Position numbers and translations under genes: made by a program. Below, piece by piece: positions 23,338 through 34,398 of a DNA stretch of 64,000 nucleotides. The stretch spans positions 53,382,616 to 53,446,615 of the forward strand of contig JALGPY010000009.1 of the NCBI GenBank assembly GCA_023055425.1. Reading direction: 5' to 3'. Position 1 is the first letter of the stretch. Each line of letters starts with the position of its first letter. The notes below the pieces were generated by a model, which was not told where the DNA came from, made no database searches, and was given only the letters and a program-made list of their open reading frames with translations. Source of the DNA: Linanthus parryae. Its lineage: Eukaryota > Streptophyta > Magnoliopsida > Ericales > Polemoniaceae.

Positions 23338-24018
23338 TTAAACAGAGGGTTGCGTCCTCTCCCCCTTAGAGAGTGACGTCCCCGGAAATCCACGTACCTC
23401 ATTAAACAAGTGCGGGTACTTCTTCCTCATTTCTTCTTCAGCCTCCCAAGTTGCTTCTTCTGTTTGGTGGTTGTTCCAAAGAACTTTGACTAGTTTGACA
23501 CTCTTGGTTCTCGTATCCCTTGTCTTTGTATCCAGTATCTTGACAGGTTGTTCCTCGTAGTTCAGCGACGGGTCGAAATCCACTGGTTCCGGATCCAACA
23601 CATGGGACGGATCTGGTACGTACTTCTTTAGCTGGGATACGTGAAAAACATTGTGTACCTTCCCCAAATTCGATGGTAGGTCCAGTCGGTACGCAACTTC
23701 CCCTATTTTCTCAATAACATCGTATGGGCCAATAAATTTAGGACTTAACTTTCCTTTCAGGTTGAACCTGGTTACTCCTTTAGTAGGTGAGACTCGCAGA
23801 AACGCCTTTTCTCCTACTTGGAACTCTAGAGGCCTTCTCTTCTGATCCGCGTATGACTTTTGTCTGTCTTGAGCTGCTTTCATTCTTTGCTGGATAAGTC
23901 GTACTTGATTTGTCATGTCTTCAATCATCTGCGGGCCAATGATCACCGTCTCGCTGATGTCACTCCAACACAGTGGTGACCGACACTTCTTTCCATATAA
24001 GGCTTCGTACGGTGCCAT
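23338..24018 (-). pseudogene. Element B pol, third piece: integrase C-terminus and chromodomain-like tail
   Basis: The frame starts MAPYEALYGKKCRSPLCW, the conserved segment near the end of the integrase core. A GPY/F-type region follows (LSPKFIGPYDVIEKIGEVAYRL), then HNVFHVSQLKKYVP, and a chromodomain-like end with KSVKLVKVLWNNH and EATWEAEEEMRKKYPHLF. In chromoviruses this tail targets integration to particular chromatin. It is cut from the rest of integrase by element D: the coding bases on the two sides of D join across the duplicated GCTGG. About 20 residues after the chromodomain lead to the stop at 23338. Confidence 0.9.
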
Positions 24019-24029
24019 CCCGATGCTGG

Positions 24030-25619
24030 TGACGCGAATTCTTTACGCGCTTAAACGCAAGTATACGGTCAAGTAGTATATGGAGTATTTTACGACTCCG
24101 AATATCGAACCCAAGGGAAAATTACGATTACTAGCTAACTAGAAATTAACTCTACGATATCTAAGTAACAAGTAAAAATGGTGTGTGATTTTGTAACGTT
24201 GTCGCCCACAAACAAGCGACGTAAATTAAATAACGAGTAACTAACTATTTTTTAAGGGTTTTCAATTTTTAACAAAAATAAATAGTGATTTGATTTCAAT
24301 TAATGAGAAAGAACTAGGCAATTGATGGTCCCTAGGGTTGTTAATGATTTCCGGAATTATGCATGAAACACTCCACTCACATTCTAGTTATATCGGGTAA
24401 TGCTCATCACGATCTTCTCTCGATCTCACGTGAATTTGTGTAAGTAATAGATTTCGGGTCCTCTCGGTCCACCTCCGTCTACTACTACAATCTAATTAAT
24501 TTGTTAGGCTTCGTTCACCGGGTCCTATCGGTCCACCGAATTCACTAAGTTCTAACACAACTAATCGAAACTACCCTCACACAATTAATCAAGTTTCTAT
24601 CTCCTCTCAGTCTCAAGAAACTACAAGATCACCTACAATATTCTTTAACATGTATCAAAAAGTTCACTTTCGTGCAACAATCTCAACGACTAGTATCCTA
24701 AGGGTGATCAAGCCAAGAATACTAAGAATGAAGTTCAAGAATACGTAGGATAACTAGAACATTCATAAACTTTAAGCAAACGCATGTATCATGTCCAAAA
24801 TCCGGAAAATCATCCAACAAACCCTAGTTTCTCATCAATCACCTAGCTTAAAGTGTTTAGCTAGACATAATATGGTTCAACATATCCAAAATAATGAAGT
24901 TCGTGAAGAAAAGATGAAGAAACGAAGATCAAACGCTAAAATCTTCAATGTAGTTGATGATTCTTGCTCCAAGCTTGTTCTCCCTTCTTCCCTAGCTCCA
25001 AAGACTTCAAAGATGCGTGAATAATCTGATCTTAGGTCGTTCTCCACGTTTTTTACCAGCTGGGCACGCTTTTTAATGAAAACTAACCGAAATTGCACTT
25101 CAGCCCCTCTACTTTGTAATTCCCGGACAGAATTATTTTCTGATTTTGCGCGGGCTTTATCTCCCTCATACGGACTCGTCTTTGGGCCTACCATATACCG
25201 TTGGAAAGCTACGGATGTCTACTTTCCAATGCCGCAAGCCTTGCTTCAAAATCTTTGTAGATTTTCCTGGGCATCGAAAAGAGTGCAGGCTGGTCCTGTG
25301 TGACTTTTCCAACTTTTCTTCGTTTGTGCGTCTCCTTTTCTCCTCTTCATCTAGCTCCATTCCAAGCATATCCAAGCATCTCATAAGCTCCATTGCACCT
25401 ATTTTACCTGAGATACACAACACTAAACAACCCGTGCAATTATCATAGCAAATATGAGAGAAAACATGCACAAACAAGCTAGGAACACAACTTTTCACTC
25501 TTAGGCTTAGAGATAGTCAAATTCACATATTTGCGCACATATAACATATAAATCATGTAAAATAAGCCTATTACAAGTAATACGGAAGTATTAAAATAAC
25601 TCATAAAAGAGAGTTATCA
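24030..25619 (-). repeat. 3' LTR of element D (1590 bp)
   Basis: Sense strand TGATAACTCTC...GAATTCGCGTCA. It is preceded on the sense strand by the purine-rich AGTGTGGGGGTATT (about 25620-25633), the likely polypurine tract. Confidence 0.9.
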
Positions 25620-25633
25620 AATACCCCCACACT

Positions 25634-28081
25634 TACCTTTTGCGCGTCCCGAGCAACAAATCAAAATTTAACCACCTTCTCACTTCATCCCACCACCAAC
25701 AAGATACGAGCCAAGACAATTGCATACTATTCGAAACACCGTTGCATACAAATCTTAACTAGCCGACTCAATAACAAAATACGACTCAACAATGCAACGA
25801 TATGATGCAAATGCAAGGTACGACTCGATCCTAAACAACACATATTTACACACGCACACAAAAGTAGTTCTTTTTGGTTGAGATTGGGCAATCTCGATAA
25901 GCAAACTGGTAAGTCATCAGGCTCTCATATCCCCTTTGGAAACTCTACAACCTCCATGATCGGCAGAATTTGCGGCCAGTTTCGTTAGACAGAACAAGCA
26001 CGAGCACTTAATAATTTGCATTCACACACTCATCAGACATATCCCTAGTATTTACCATCCGAGCTATTTATCCACGGGTTAAAACTGTTGACGGCTTAGG
26101 ACGGGTGGGATAGGTTATTAGAAGCGTAGTCCTACACGTCATGATATTCTCACGTAACCCGTTTCTCACACTCCCTCACCGAAATCCAAGGAACCCAACC
26201 GAATCTCACATACTCCGGCCCTCATTCCCTCAATCCCGGTGCAACGCCGTTCTCGCGGCCACAAATGTGAAAGAGTGTCAGAAAGAATCATAGCTAATCT
26301 CTTCGGTTCCCTTGCAATTGCCAAAACACGCTCCTTTATTTCCTTCTCATTCCTTTCATTCTCTCCTTTTTTCTTTTTTTTTTTTTAATTTTTTTTTTTA
26401 TTTTCTCACTTCCCACAAATAATCAACGCATGGAGCACAAGTAATACTGAATGAACCCGACGAGATAAAAATATCATGTAGATAATGTGGGGGTGGAATG
26501 TGTCAGATCAAGGAGATATAATAATAATCGTCGACACCCCCACACTCGATGTAAACCAACTCACAAAATTCGGTAGTCAAAGTGATACGTGCTTTCCAAC
26601 CGATCCTCCTCATCACCTAAGATATAGAGATTAACATGAAAAACTAGCACGTCCTCCTATAATATCAATCAACCCCACCCCATATTGTGCGGAAAGAATG
26701 TCACGCATTACGACACTCCACCTGTGATCGTGGTGTAAGGACACGATTCACCGCCACACCGAAGTGTGCTGCCGTCTCTAACTCACCCTCACATCCCCTC
26801 GTAAGACGAAACCTGTAAGAGTATCCACAATGAATGTATCAAATCAGCACACCCTCATCGAACCTCCCTAACTCGACTCCCTCTATCATGACGCATAGGA
26901 AAGGCCATTCTAACAAGTGATGAAAGTCACAATGAAAGGCTTCCTAGGCTAGAGGCTGTGAATAAAAGGGGTAAATGGATCGAAGAGGGTAACTAGTGGA
27001 CCTAGGCTGTGAGACGGGACGTGAGGTCCCCATAAAAGTCACTCGCACGACTGTTCCGTTGCCACTACGAGGAGGGTTGACGACTACCTAAATGACGGCG
27101 GTGTAGTACTAGTAGGATATCTAAGTCTGAGAGACAGTTACTTGCATTTCTAGTGTGCATTAGCTCTATAAGTCTTCCTACTCCAGATTCTCGCGTCTCT
27201 GCCTCACTTCGGATTTTCGTACTCCTAGAGAATTCTATCATTAAGCCCTCGCCAAGTTCAACTCATTTTGATTGCCCTTTCTCTTAAAAACATTAATTTT
27301 TACTTTTATGGATTTTTTTTTTTAATTCCTACTCTATATGCAGGGCCAGACGCGAAAGAAGACTCGAAACTGACTCATTTCAGGTAGGTGGACTCAATTA
27401 AGTAAACGTGCAAAATAAAACAACAAACACATATATACACCGCTAATACATCACCATACGACACTATAACTAAACACGACATGGACCACGAATACGATAC
27501 AATACGAACTAACAATCTACATGCTGACAGGCTAATGCAAACACGGACTGGCTAGTCAAGACTAAAAATCCCCCCACACTAGAATGCGTCGTTGTCCTCA
27601 ACGAATTTAGTGATCAATCAAGAGGACTCGGCAATTCTAATGCGAGGGGCGGTGAATCTACTCAGGACCCCCAAACGGTTTCATTGCACAAGAAAGTAGC
27701 AATTCAAATTAGAGATTATAGTCGCTACGTGCAAGTGACAAGGAGTGTAGACAAAATTTACCAATTAAGTGCAAGTTTCAGGCGAATTCAGCAGACAAAA
27801 TCATATGAAAGTGCCCAAATTCAATTAAAAGAGAGAGTTTAGCGATACCCGTAGCCCTGGAGTTCCATTCTAACGGGGCTGGATCGACAAAATCAGTCAA
27901 AAACGGTACGGTTGACTGATTTTTCGATAACTTTCGCGATGTGAGATTTTTAGCTCAAGAGCTTCTCCTCGTTGTCCCCGTCACAACCCCGCAAACGGTT
28001 TGCTCTAATTCTTACTGGTTGAGAACGAATTGGCAAATTTTTCTTGAGAAAAACCCTAGCTTTCACAGTGCTTCCCCCACA
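25634..28081. other. Non-coding 3' interior of element D
   Basis: No domain is recognisable on either strand. The stretch has several GTGTGGGGG-like purine blocks on the minus strand (near 26490, 26540 and 27575), a T-rich tract (26365-26405) and scattered short frames. In autonomous Athila elements pol and an envelope-like gene would lie here, so this is either a replacement or a long-decayed region. Confidence 0.6.
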
Positions 28082-28381
28082 TTATCCATGCTGATTACTT
28101 GAAACCTGACCAATGGACGTCGAAGCCGCTGCCAAGCCGAACGGAACGCACCAGACTCCAGCGAATTCCGGCGAATCTCCGGTCGGCAGCGTTCTTGAGA
28201 CGTCGCTGCTGTGTTCTGTGAGAGAGCATTCGTGGGGGTCTGAACGAAAAGAAAACCCCACCGTGCGCTGATTAGGCGAGCAGATCCTACCAAACCCCGT
28301 CGACTTCCGGCGATTTTCCGGGCTGTAGAGCTTGCGAAGGTCGCCTCCGTTCTTGGAGTTTATCTGCGTGGGTCTGCCGCA

Positions 28382-28790
28382 CAAAAGCTCTAAACGCTGC
28401 TGTTTTGTTTCTGATCGTGCGATCACCTTATGGTGATCGTGCGATCTGATGTGATCGTGCGATCTCCTCGTTGATCGCCAATTCCAGTGAGTTGGTTTTT
28501 TGTTTGTTGCGGCTGGCTCCTTAGCAGATCGTGCGATCACAATTCGTGATCGTACGATCTTCTTTGATCGTAGGATCTCCTTTCTGATATTATTCTCCAG
28601 TGAGTTTGTTGCGGCTGGCTCCTTAGCAGATCGTGCGATCACAATATGTGATCGTACGATCTTCTTTGATCGTAGGATCTCCTTTGTGATATTATTCTCC
28701 AGTGAGTTGCTCAACTTTTTTTTCGTAAAAATTTCTTCTAAGTATTCATGCTGATCCCACGATCAACATGTTGATCATGCGATCTCCTGG
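28382..28790. repeat. GATC-rich repeat cluster with 102-bp tandem duplication
   Basis: Units 28506-28607 and 28608-28709 are near-identical (period 102), each starting GTTGCGGCTGGCTCCTTAGC. Within and before them CGATC/GATCG words recur as near-palindromes such as GATCGTGCGATCAC followed by GTGATCGTACGATC. The cluster lies about 500 bp downstream of the gag stop of element D and extends to about 28790. Confidence 0.8.
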
Positions 28791-29253
28791 CAAATTTTCT
28801 TCAACTTTTTTTTTTTTTTTCTGATCCGCTTTGTTTGCTTAATCTTCACGGTTCCTTAGCTTGAATTTCATGTGCCCCTATGTGCTCTTGAGCTCATTTT
28901 TTTTCCCCGTGACACGCTTCCCAACATCTCGGGAATCTTCTCGTGATCACATCTTTCTCATTCAAATTCCGCCTTTCTTTTACGTCCGAACTCCGATGCG
29001 CGCATTTCCATGCGGGTCTACACACATCAAGAAGGGGAGTCCGAATAGCGTAATAACCTGTAAACCTGCGGAGACTCAACTCAAATGTCAAATTCTCGCT
29101 CTCTCACCCCTCAGATAACAAAACGGAATTAAAAACTCACACAACAGTATTTAAATCACTCTCTCTAAACTAATGCATAAAATACGTTGGGTTGCGTCCC
29201 AACAAGCGCTTGTAATTTAAGGTCGACAGCCCGACCCAGTTACCTCTGCCACC

Positions 29254-31377
29254 TCACGAGGGTGGTCTGGCACATTGTGCCGCTTCCAGCTTAGCTTTCC
29301 TGTGTTGGATTTGAAGCACTGCTTCATGTGCATGCACCGCTGATGGCTTGTTCCTATCCCAATAATCAGGTGGATCCCCTTGCGATAACTCTGGGATTTG
29401 GCGCTTCACTTGTACAGCAAATGGCACCCCTGGCTGATACTCCCATGAACACTGGGGTGACGGTTTAAAGACCCGAAAAGTCTCCATATCATCATGTACC
29501 CTCATAATCAGTTCTCCATTCTCTACGTCAATGAGAGTACGACCAGTCGCCAAGAATGGCCTGCCCAGAATGATAGGCACATCACCCGCTGGCATGTCTA
29601 GTATGACAAAGTCCGCTGGAATTATCAGGCTCCCAACTCTCACAAGCACATATTTTATCATCTCACATGCTCTCTTGGTCGATTTATCTGCAAATTGGAG
29701 AGTTATCCAGGTTTTCGGGGGCTCCCCCACACCTAACTTTTTGAATACCGACAACGACATCAAATTCACACTCGCTCCCAGATCACAGAGAGCTCTTCCA
29801 GTGTAGGAATCACCCAATGTAGCCTCAATGACAAAGCTACCAGGATCCTTCTTTTTCTTAGGTAACCCATGCAAAACACATGAACTAACCTTTTCATTTA
29901 AGTTTACTCTCTGAAATTCATCCACCCCTTTCTTTCCCTGAACTGCATCTTTAATAAATCGAGCATACTTAGGCATCTTTTGAAGTGCCTCAATCAATGG
30001 GATATTGATATGCAGTTTAGAAAATACGTTCAAAAAGCGCTTGTATTCCTCAGAATCATCCTTCTTCTTCCTAGTACGTAATGGAAATGGTAGTTCTGAA
30101 GAAGAAGGAGAAGATGGAAGTGGTACCTCGGTTGATTTCTCTGCATCCTGGTGAATCATGCCCTTTGATTGGGGGATCATGACAGGTGTCTTCTCAGAAT
30201 CGAAGACATATTGTTCCTTCGCCTTTGAGGCTTCCGCTCTGGCATGACTCGGATATGGAGGATCTGTAAGTGCAATACCACTTCGAGTGGTGATGGCTTG
30301 AGCCTGTCCCTCTGATGTGTCAACAATGATACCCAGTGCCCTTTGTTCAAGTTGTTCCTTTAGATATTTTATTTCTGCTTGAGCAACTTGAAGTGCAATT
30401 GCTACAGAGCTGACCTGTGTGGACATGTCTGTCATGTGCTGAGCCATCGTCTTTATCATCCCTGTCATATCGGTCAACTCTAATGGTGGTACTGGCTGCT
30501 GCTGATGCATCTCTGAAACATTTGCTTCACGCACTACCTCTACCGCATTCACCTGAACCGTGCTATATGCCACTGAGCTATGCTTCATCGGTTCTTTTTG
30601 TTGGTGCTCATACTCCCAGCTCTCCTCTTGCTCAACCACACGTCTCATCAACTCATATGCACCGTCAACATCACATTTGAACAAGAAACTGCCCCCAGCT
30701 TCTCTATCAATCTTGTCTTTGTCAAGCATTCCAAGTGCATCATAGAAGACCTGTATGATCTGGCTTTTTGCAATGCCATGGTAGGGGCATTTGCGTAGCA
30801 AGAAGTTGAGACGCTCCCATGCTTTGACCATGGATTCATTTTGCTTTTGCCTGAATGACCAAATCTCGTTCTGCAGCTGAATCATGCGTGAGATGGGAAA
30901 GAATTTACTCATGAACTGGGAGGCACAGTCTTCCCATGTCTTGATTGAGTTGGATGGCAATGAATCCAGCCAATCCATAGCAGCTCCCTTGAGGCAATGG
31001 GGAAAGAGCATCAGTTTGAGCGCTTCAGATGTGACCCCACTATATCGGATTAACCCACAATGGCTCTGAAATCTCCCAATGAATGCATGTGGGTCTTCCT
31101 CGTCTATCCCAGCAAAAGTGCACTGGTCCTGAGCAAATTGAATTGTGCCCAGCTTGAGACAGAAGGTTTCTGCCTGAATTGGTGGCACCACAATTGCTGG
31201 CTCCCTTCCTTTAAGATCCGCCTCAAATGCGTGGATTATTTCTTTCCCTGAACGATTATATGGCATTGAGGTCGGGTGCGGTCTTGATGTTGCTGCCAGT
31301 GCTTTCTCTACAGCTTCAGCCACCAAAGCTTGTAGCTGCTCTGTGGTGAGGCTAATCTGCCCTTGTCCTTCCGCCAT
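29254..31377 (-). CDS. Element D gag with retropepsin-like protease domain, 707 aa, intact
   Basis: The ATG at 31377 (MAEGQGQISL) is used; the frame is open further upstream only to a TTG. Residues about 85-260 are a Retrotrans_gag domain (LMLFPHCLKGAAMDWLDSLP, then FFPISRMIQLQNEI and a CPYHGI block). Residues 300-345 may form a helix or coiled coil. Residues 515-620 look like an aspartic protease: GRALCDLGASVNLM carries DLGAS where most retropepsins have DTGA or DSGA, and ILGRPFLAT follows at about 603-611. I see no CCHC zinc knuckle. Capsid and protease function is inferred from Athila/Tat relatives. The frame is uninterrupted over 2.1 kb, and the stop at 29254 is followed by no pol. Confidence 0.9.
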   Translation of the reverse strand: MAEGQGQISLTTEQLQALVAEAVEKALAATSRPHPTSMPYNRSGKEIIHAFEADLKGREPAIVVPPIQAETFCLKLGTIQFAQDQCTFAGIDEEDPHAFIGRFQSHCGLIRYSGVTSEALKLMLFPHCLKGAAMDWLDSLPSNSIKTWEDCASQFMSKFFPISRMIQLQNEIWSFRQKQNESMVKAWERLNFLLRKCPYHGIAKSQIIQVFYDALGMLDKDKIDREAGGSFLFKCDVDGAYELMRRVVEQEESWEYEHQQKEPMKHSSVAYSTVQVNAVEVVREANVSEMHQQQPVPPLELTDMTGMIKTMAQHMTDMSTQVSSVAIALQVAQAEIKYLKEQLEQRALGIIVDTSEGQAQAITTRSGIALTDPPYPSHARAEASKAKEQYVFDSEKTPVMIPQSKGMIHQDAEKSTEVPLPSSPSSSELPFPLRTRKKKDDSEEYKRFLNVFSKLHINIPLIEALQKMPKYARFIKDAVQGKKGVDEFQRVNLNEKVSSCVLHGLPKKKKDPGSFVIEATLGDSYTGRALCDLGASVNLMSLSVFKKLGVGEPPKTWITLQFADKSTKRACEMIKYVLVRVGSLIIPADFVILDMPAGDVPIILGRPFLATGRTLIDVENGELIMRVHDDMETFRVFKPSPQCSWEYQPGVPFAVQVKRQIPELSQGDPPDYWDRNKPSAVHAHEAVLQIQHRKAKLEAAQCARPPS

Positions 31378-31490
31378 AGCTACCTGAGAAAACAACACTA
31401 GCACACCCGTGAGGTAAATAGAAAGTAACAAAAATAAATTAAAAGAAGTATCCTAAATTAATTTTTAAATAAACTAATAAACCGTTTAGT

Positions 31491-31508
31491 TCCCCGGCAA
31501 CGGCGCCA
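31491..31508 (-). other. Primer-binding site, tRNA-Asp type (element D)
   Basis: The minus strand reads TGGCGCCGTTGCCGGGGA, complementary to the 3' end of plant tRNA-Asp as I recall it and usual for Athila-type elements. It starts six bases after the 5' LTR end. Confidence 0.85.
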
Positions 31509-31514
31509 AAAACT

Positions 31515-33105
31515 TGACGCGAATTCTTTACGCGCTTAAACGCAAGTATACGGTCAAGTAGTATATGGAGTATTTTACGACTCCGAATATCGAACCCAAG
31601 GGAAAATTACGATTACTAGCTAACTAGAAATTAACTCTACGATATCTAAGTAACAAGTAAAAATGGTGTGTGATTTTGTAACGTTGTCGCCCACAAACAA
31701 GCGACGTAAATTAAATAACGAGTAACTAACTATTTTTTAAGGGTTTTCAATTTTTAACAAAAATAAATAGTGATTTGATTTCAATTAATGAGAAAGAACT
31801 AGGCAATTGATGGTCCCTAGGGTTGTTAATGATTTTCGGAATTATGCATGAAACACTCCACTCACATTCTAGTTATATCGGGTAATGCTCATCACGATCT
31901 TCTCTCGATCTCACGTGAATTTGTGTAAGTAATAGATTTCGGGTCCTCTCGGTCCACCTCCGTCTACTACTACAATCTAATTAATTTGTTAGGCTTCGTT
32001 CACCGGGTCCTATCGGTCCACCGAATTCACTAAGTTCTAACACAACTAATCGAAACTACCCTCACACAATTAATCAAGTTTCTATCTCCTCTCAGTCTCA
32101 AGAAACTACAAGATCACCTACAATATTCTTTAACATGTATCAAAAAGTTCACTTTCGTGCAACAATCTCAACGACTAGTATCCTAAGGGTGATCAAGCCA
32201 AGAATACTAAGAATGAAGTTCAAGAATACGTAGGATAACTAGAACATTCATAAACTTTAAGCAAACGCATGTATCATGTCCAAAATCCGGAAAATCATCC
32301 AACAAACCCTAGTTTCTCATCAATCACCTAGCTTAAAGTGTTTAGCTAGACATAATATGGTTCAACATATCCAAAATAATGAAGTTCATGAAGAAAAGAT
32401 GAAGAAACGAAGATCAAACGCTAAAATCTTCAATGTAGTTGATGATTCTTGCTCCAAGCTTGTTCTCCCTTCTTCCCTAGCTCCAAAGACTTCAAAGATG
32501 CGTGAATAATCTGATCTTAGGTCGTTCTCCACGTTTTTTACCAGCTGGGCACGCTTTTTAATGAAAACTAACCGAAATTGCACTTCAGCCCCTCTACTTT
32601 GTAATTCCCGGACAGAATTATTTGCTGATTTTGCGCGGGCTGTATCTCCCTCATACAGACTCGTCTTCGGGCCTACCATATACCGTTGGAAAGCTACGGA
32701 TGTCTACTTTCCAATGCCGCAAGCCTTGCTTCAAAATTCTTTGTAGATTTTCCTGGGCATCGAAAAGAGTGCAGGCTGGTCCTGTGTGACTTTTCCAACT
32801 TTTCTTCGTTTGTGCGTCTCCTTTTCTCCTCTTCATCTAGCTCCATTCCAAGCATATCCAAGCATCTCGTAAGCTCCATTGCACCTATTTTACCTGAGAT
32901 ACACAACACTAAACAACCCGTGCAATTATCATAGCAAATATGAGAGAAAACATGCACAAACAAGCTAGGAACACAACTTTTCACTCTTAGGCTTAGAGAT
33001 AGTCAAATTCACATATTTGCGCACATATAACATATAAATCATGTAAAATAAGCCTATTACAAGTAATACGGAAGTATTAAAATAACTCCTAAAAGAGAGT
33101 TATCA
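31515..33105 (-). repeat. 5' LTR of element D (1591 bp)
   Basis: Near-identical direct copy of 24030-25619. Visible differences include one single-base indel near 32738 and substitutions near 31834, 32387, 32623 and 32642-32670. Confidence 0.9.
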
Positions 33106-33288
33106 GCTGGCATGATAGCTGTTGTTGTAGGAGAATTCTATTAATGGCAGCTTATCGACCCAAGAACCTTGGGAATCCATGACGCAGGCTCTTAACATAT
33201 CCTCCAGCGTCTGAATAGCTCTCTCCGTATGACCGTCTGTGGCTGGGTGGAAAGCAGTACTGAACTTCAGCTGAGTTCCCAGTGCGTC

Positions 33289-34228
33289 TTAAAGCGCCTT
33301 CCAAAAGTGAGAAAGGAAGTTAGGGTCTCTGTCTGAGATGATCGAACTCGGAACCCCATGATATCTCACGATGTTTCTAACGTACGCATCTGCTCTTTGC
33401 TCCATGTTCCACGTGTCTTTCATTGGAATAAATCTCGCCGTCTTTGTCAATCGGTCAACAACTACCCATATCTGGTTGAGTCCATTCTTCGACGTAGGCA
33501 AGGCTGTGACGAAATCCATTGATATGGAGTCCCACTTCCAGACTGGAACATCTAACGGTTGGAGTAGACCTCCCATTCTCTTGTGCTCGAATTTCACTTT
33601 CTGGCATGTTAGGCATCTGGCCACGAACTCGGCTACCTCCTTCTTCATATTGGGCCACCAGAACGTCTTCTTCAGATCCTTGTAAAGCTTATCGCCTCCA
33701 GGATGGACAGAGTATGGAGTGTTGTGTGCCTCCTGCATCAACTTCTTCTTAACCTCCGAACACTTTTGTGGCCCGCACCATCTTCCTTTGTAACGGATGC
33801 TCCCATCTTCGTGAATCTGGAATTCCTTGGCCTCTCCTGCTGCAATCTTCTTCTTGATCCTTTCAAGCTTCACATCCCCTGCTTGGTTGTTTCGTATTTC
33901 TTCGAAGAAGTCTGGTACCGCTGTCAGGCTTCCGAGTAGCTTCTGTACTGTTCCTTGCTCTACCACTTCGATGTTAAGCTTCTGGAACTCGTGACATAAC
34001 CAGTTCGACAGGATTACCATAGCGTTCACCCCATGGCTCGACTTGCGGCTTAGTGCATCAGCGACTACATTAGCTTTCCCTTCGTGGTACTGGATGCGTA
34101 GATCGTAATCCTTGATAATTTCCAGCCATCTTCGTTGCCTGTTGTTCAGTTCCTTCTGTGTGAAGATATACTTCAGGCTACGATGATCTGTGTAGAGCTT
34201 GCAAACTGCCCCTTAGAGATGATGCCTC
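33289..34228 (-). pseudogene. Element B pol, second piece: RNase H end and integrase N-terminal part
   Basis: It starts with the RNase H tail LYTDHRSLKYIFTQKELNNR and DYDLRIQYHEGKANVVADAL. The integrase zinc-binding region follows, with HPGGDKLYKDLKKTFWWPNM then CLTCQKVK (HHCC), and the core shows SMDFVTALP (first Asp) and SDRDPNF (second Asp). A stop replaces a tyrosine codon in RNase H near 34214, and another stop at 33289 interrupts the core just after FWKAL. The core continues in frame beyond it to the D insertion. This and the frame changes near 34330-34430 make B incapable of encoding its own pol. Confidence 0.85.
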
Positions 34229-34398
34229 CATATCTTTAACGCGAACACTACCGCTGCTAGTTCCAGGTCATGCGTGGCATAATTCTCCTCGTGTGGTTTC
34301 AGCTGTCTAGACGCATAAGCAATCACCCTTCGGTCTTGCATCACCACACAGCCAAGCCTTTCTTCGACGCGTCGCTATACACTTCGAACTCTCCAGAG

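Larger units (their letters stand above)
24030..33105 (-). mobile_element. Element D: Athila-like gypsy element, gag-protease only, GCTGG duplication
   Basis: This is a minus-strand element of 9.1 kb. The direct repeats 31515-33105 (5' LTR) and 24030-25619 (3' LTR) differ at only about 10 of 1590 positions by eye. GCTGG lies at 24025-24029 and again at 33106-33110. The primer site 31491-31508 matches tRNA-Asp. One intact frame (29254-31377) encodes gag plus an aspartic protease-like domain. The remaining 3.6 kb to the 3' LTR has no RT, RNase H, integrase or envelope-like frame. It sits inside the integrase gene of element B and is the youngest layer of the nest. It must rely on enzymes from relatives. 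Confidence 0.9.

Noticed and set aside
23338..24018. Chromodomain-like protein as a host chromatin gene
   Set aside because: It is the integrase C-terminus of element B in line with its other pol pieces, separated only by element D.
28506..28709. Possible CRISPR-like array
   Set aside because: Only two adjacent long units exist, with no unique spacers, in a plant retrotransposon.
28082..28714. 210-residue minus-strand frame in element D
   Set aside because: It runs through the GATC-rich tandem array, repeats itself with the array (LENNIRKEILRSKKIVRS) and shows no retroviral domain. It is treated as repeat-driven.
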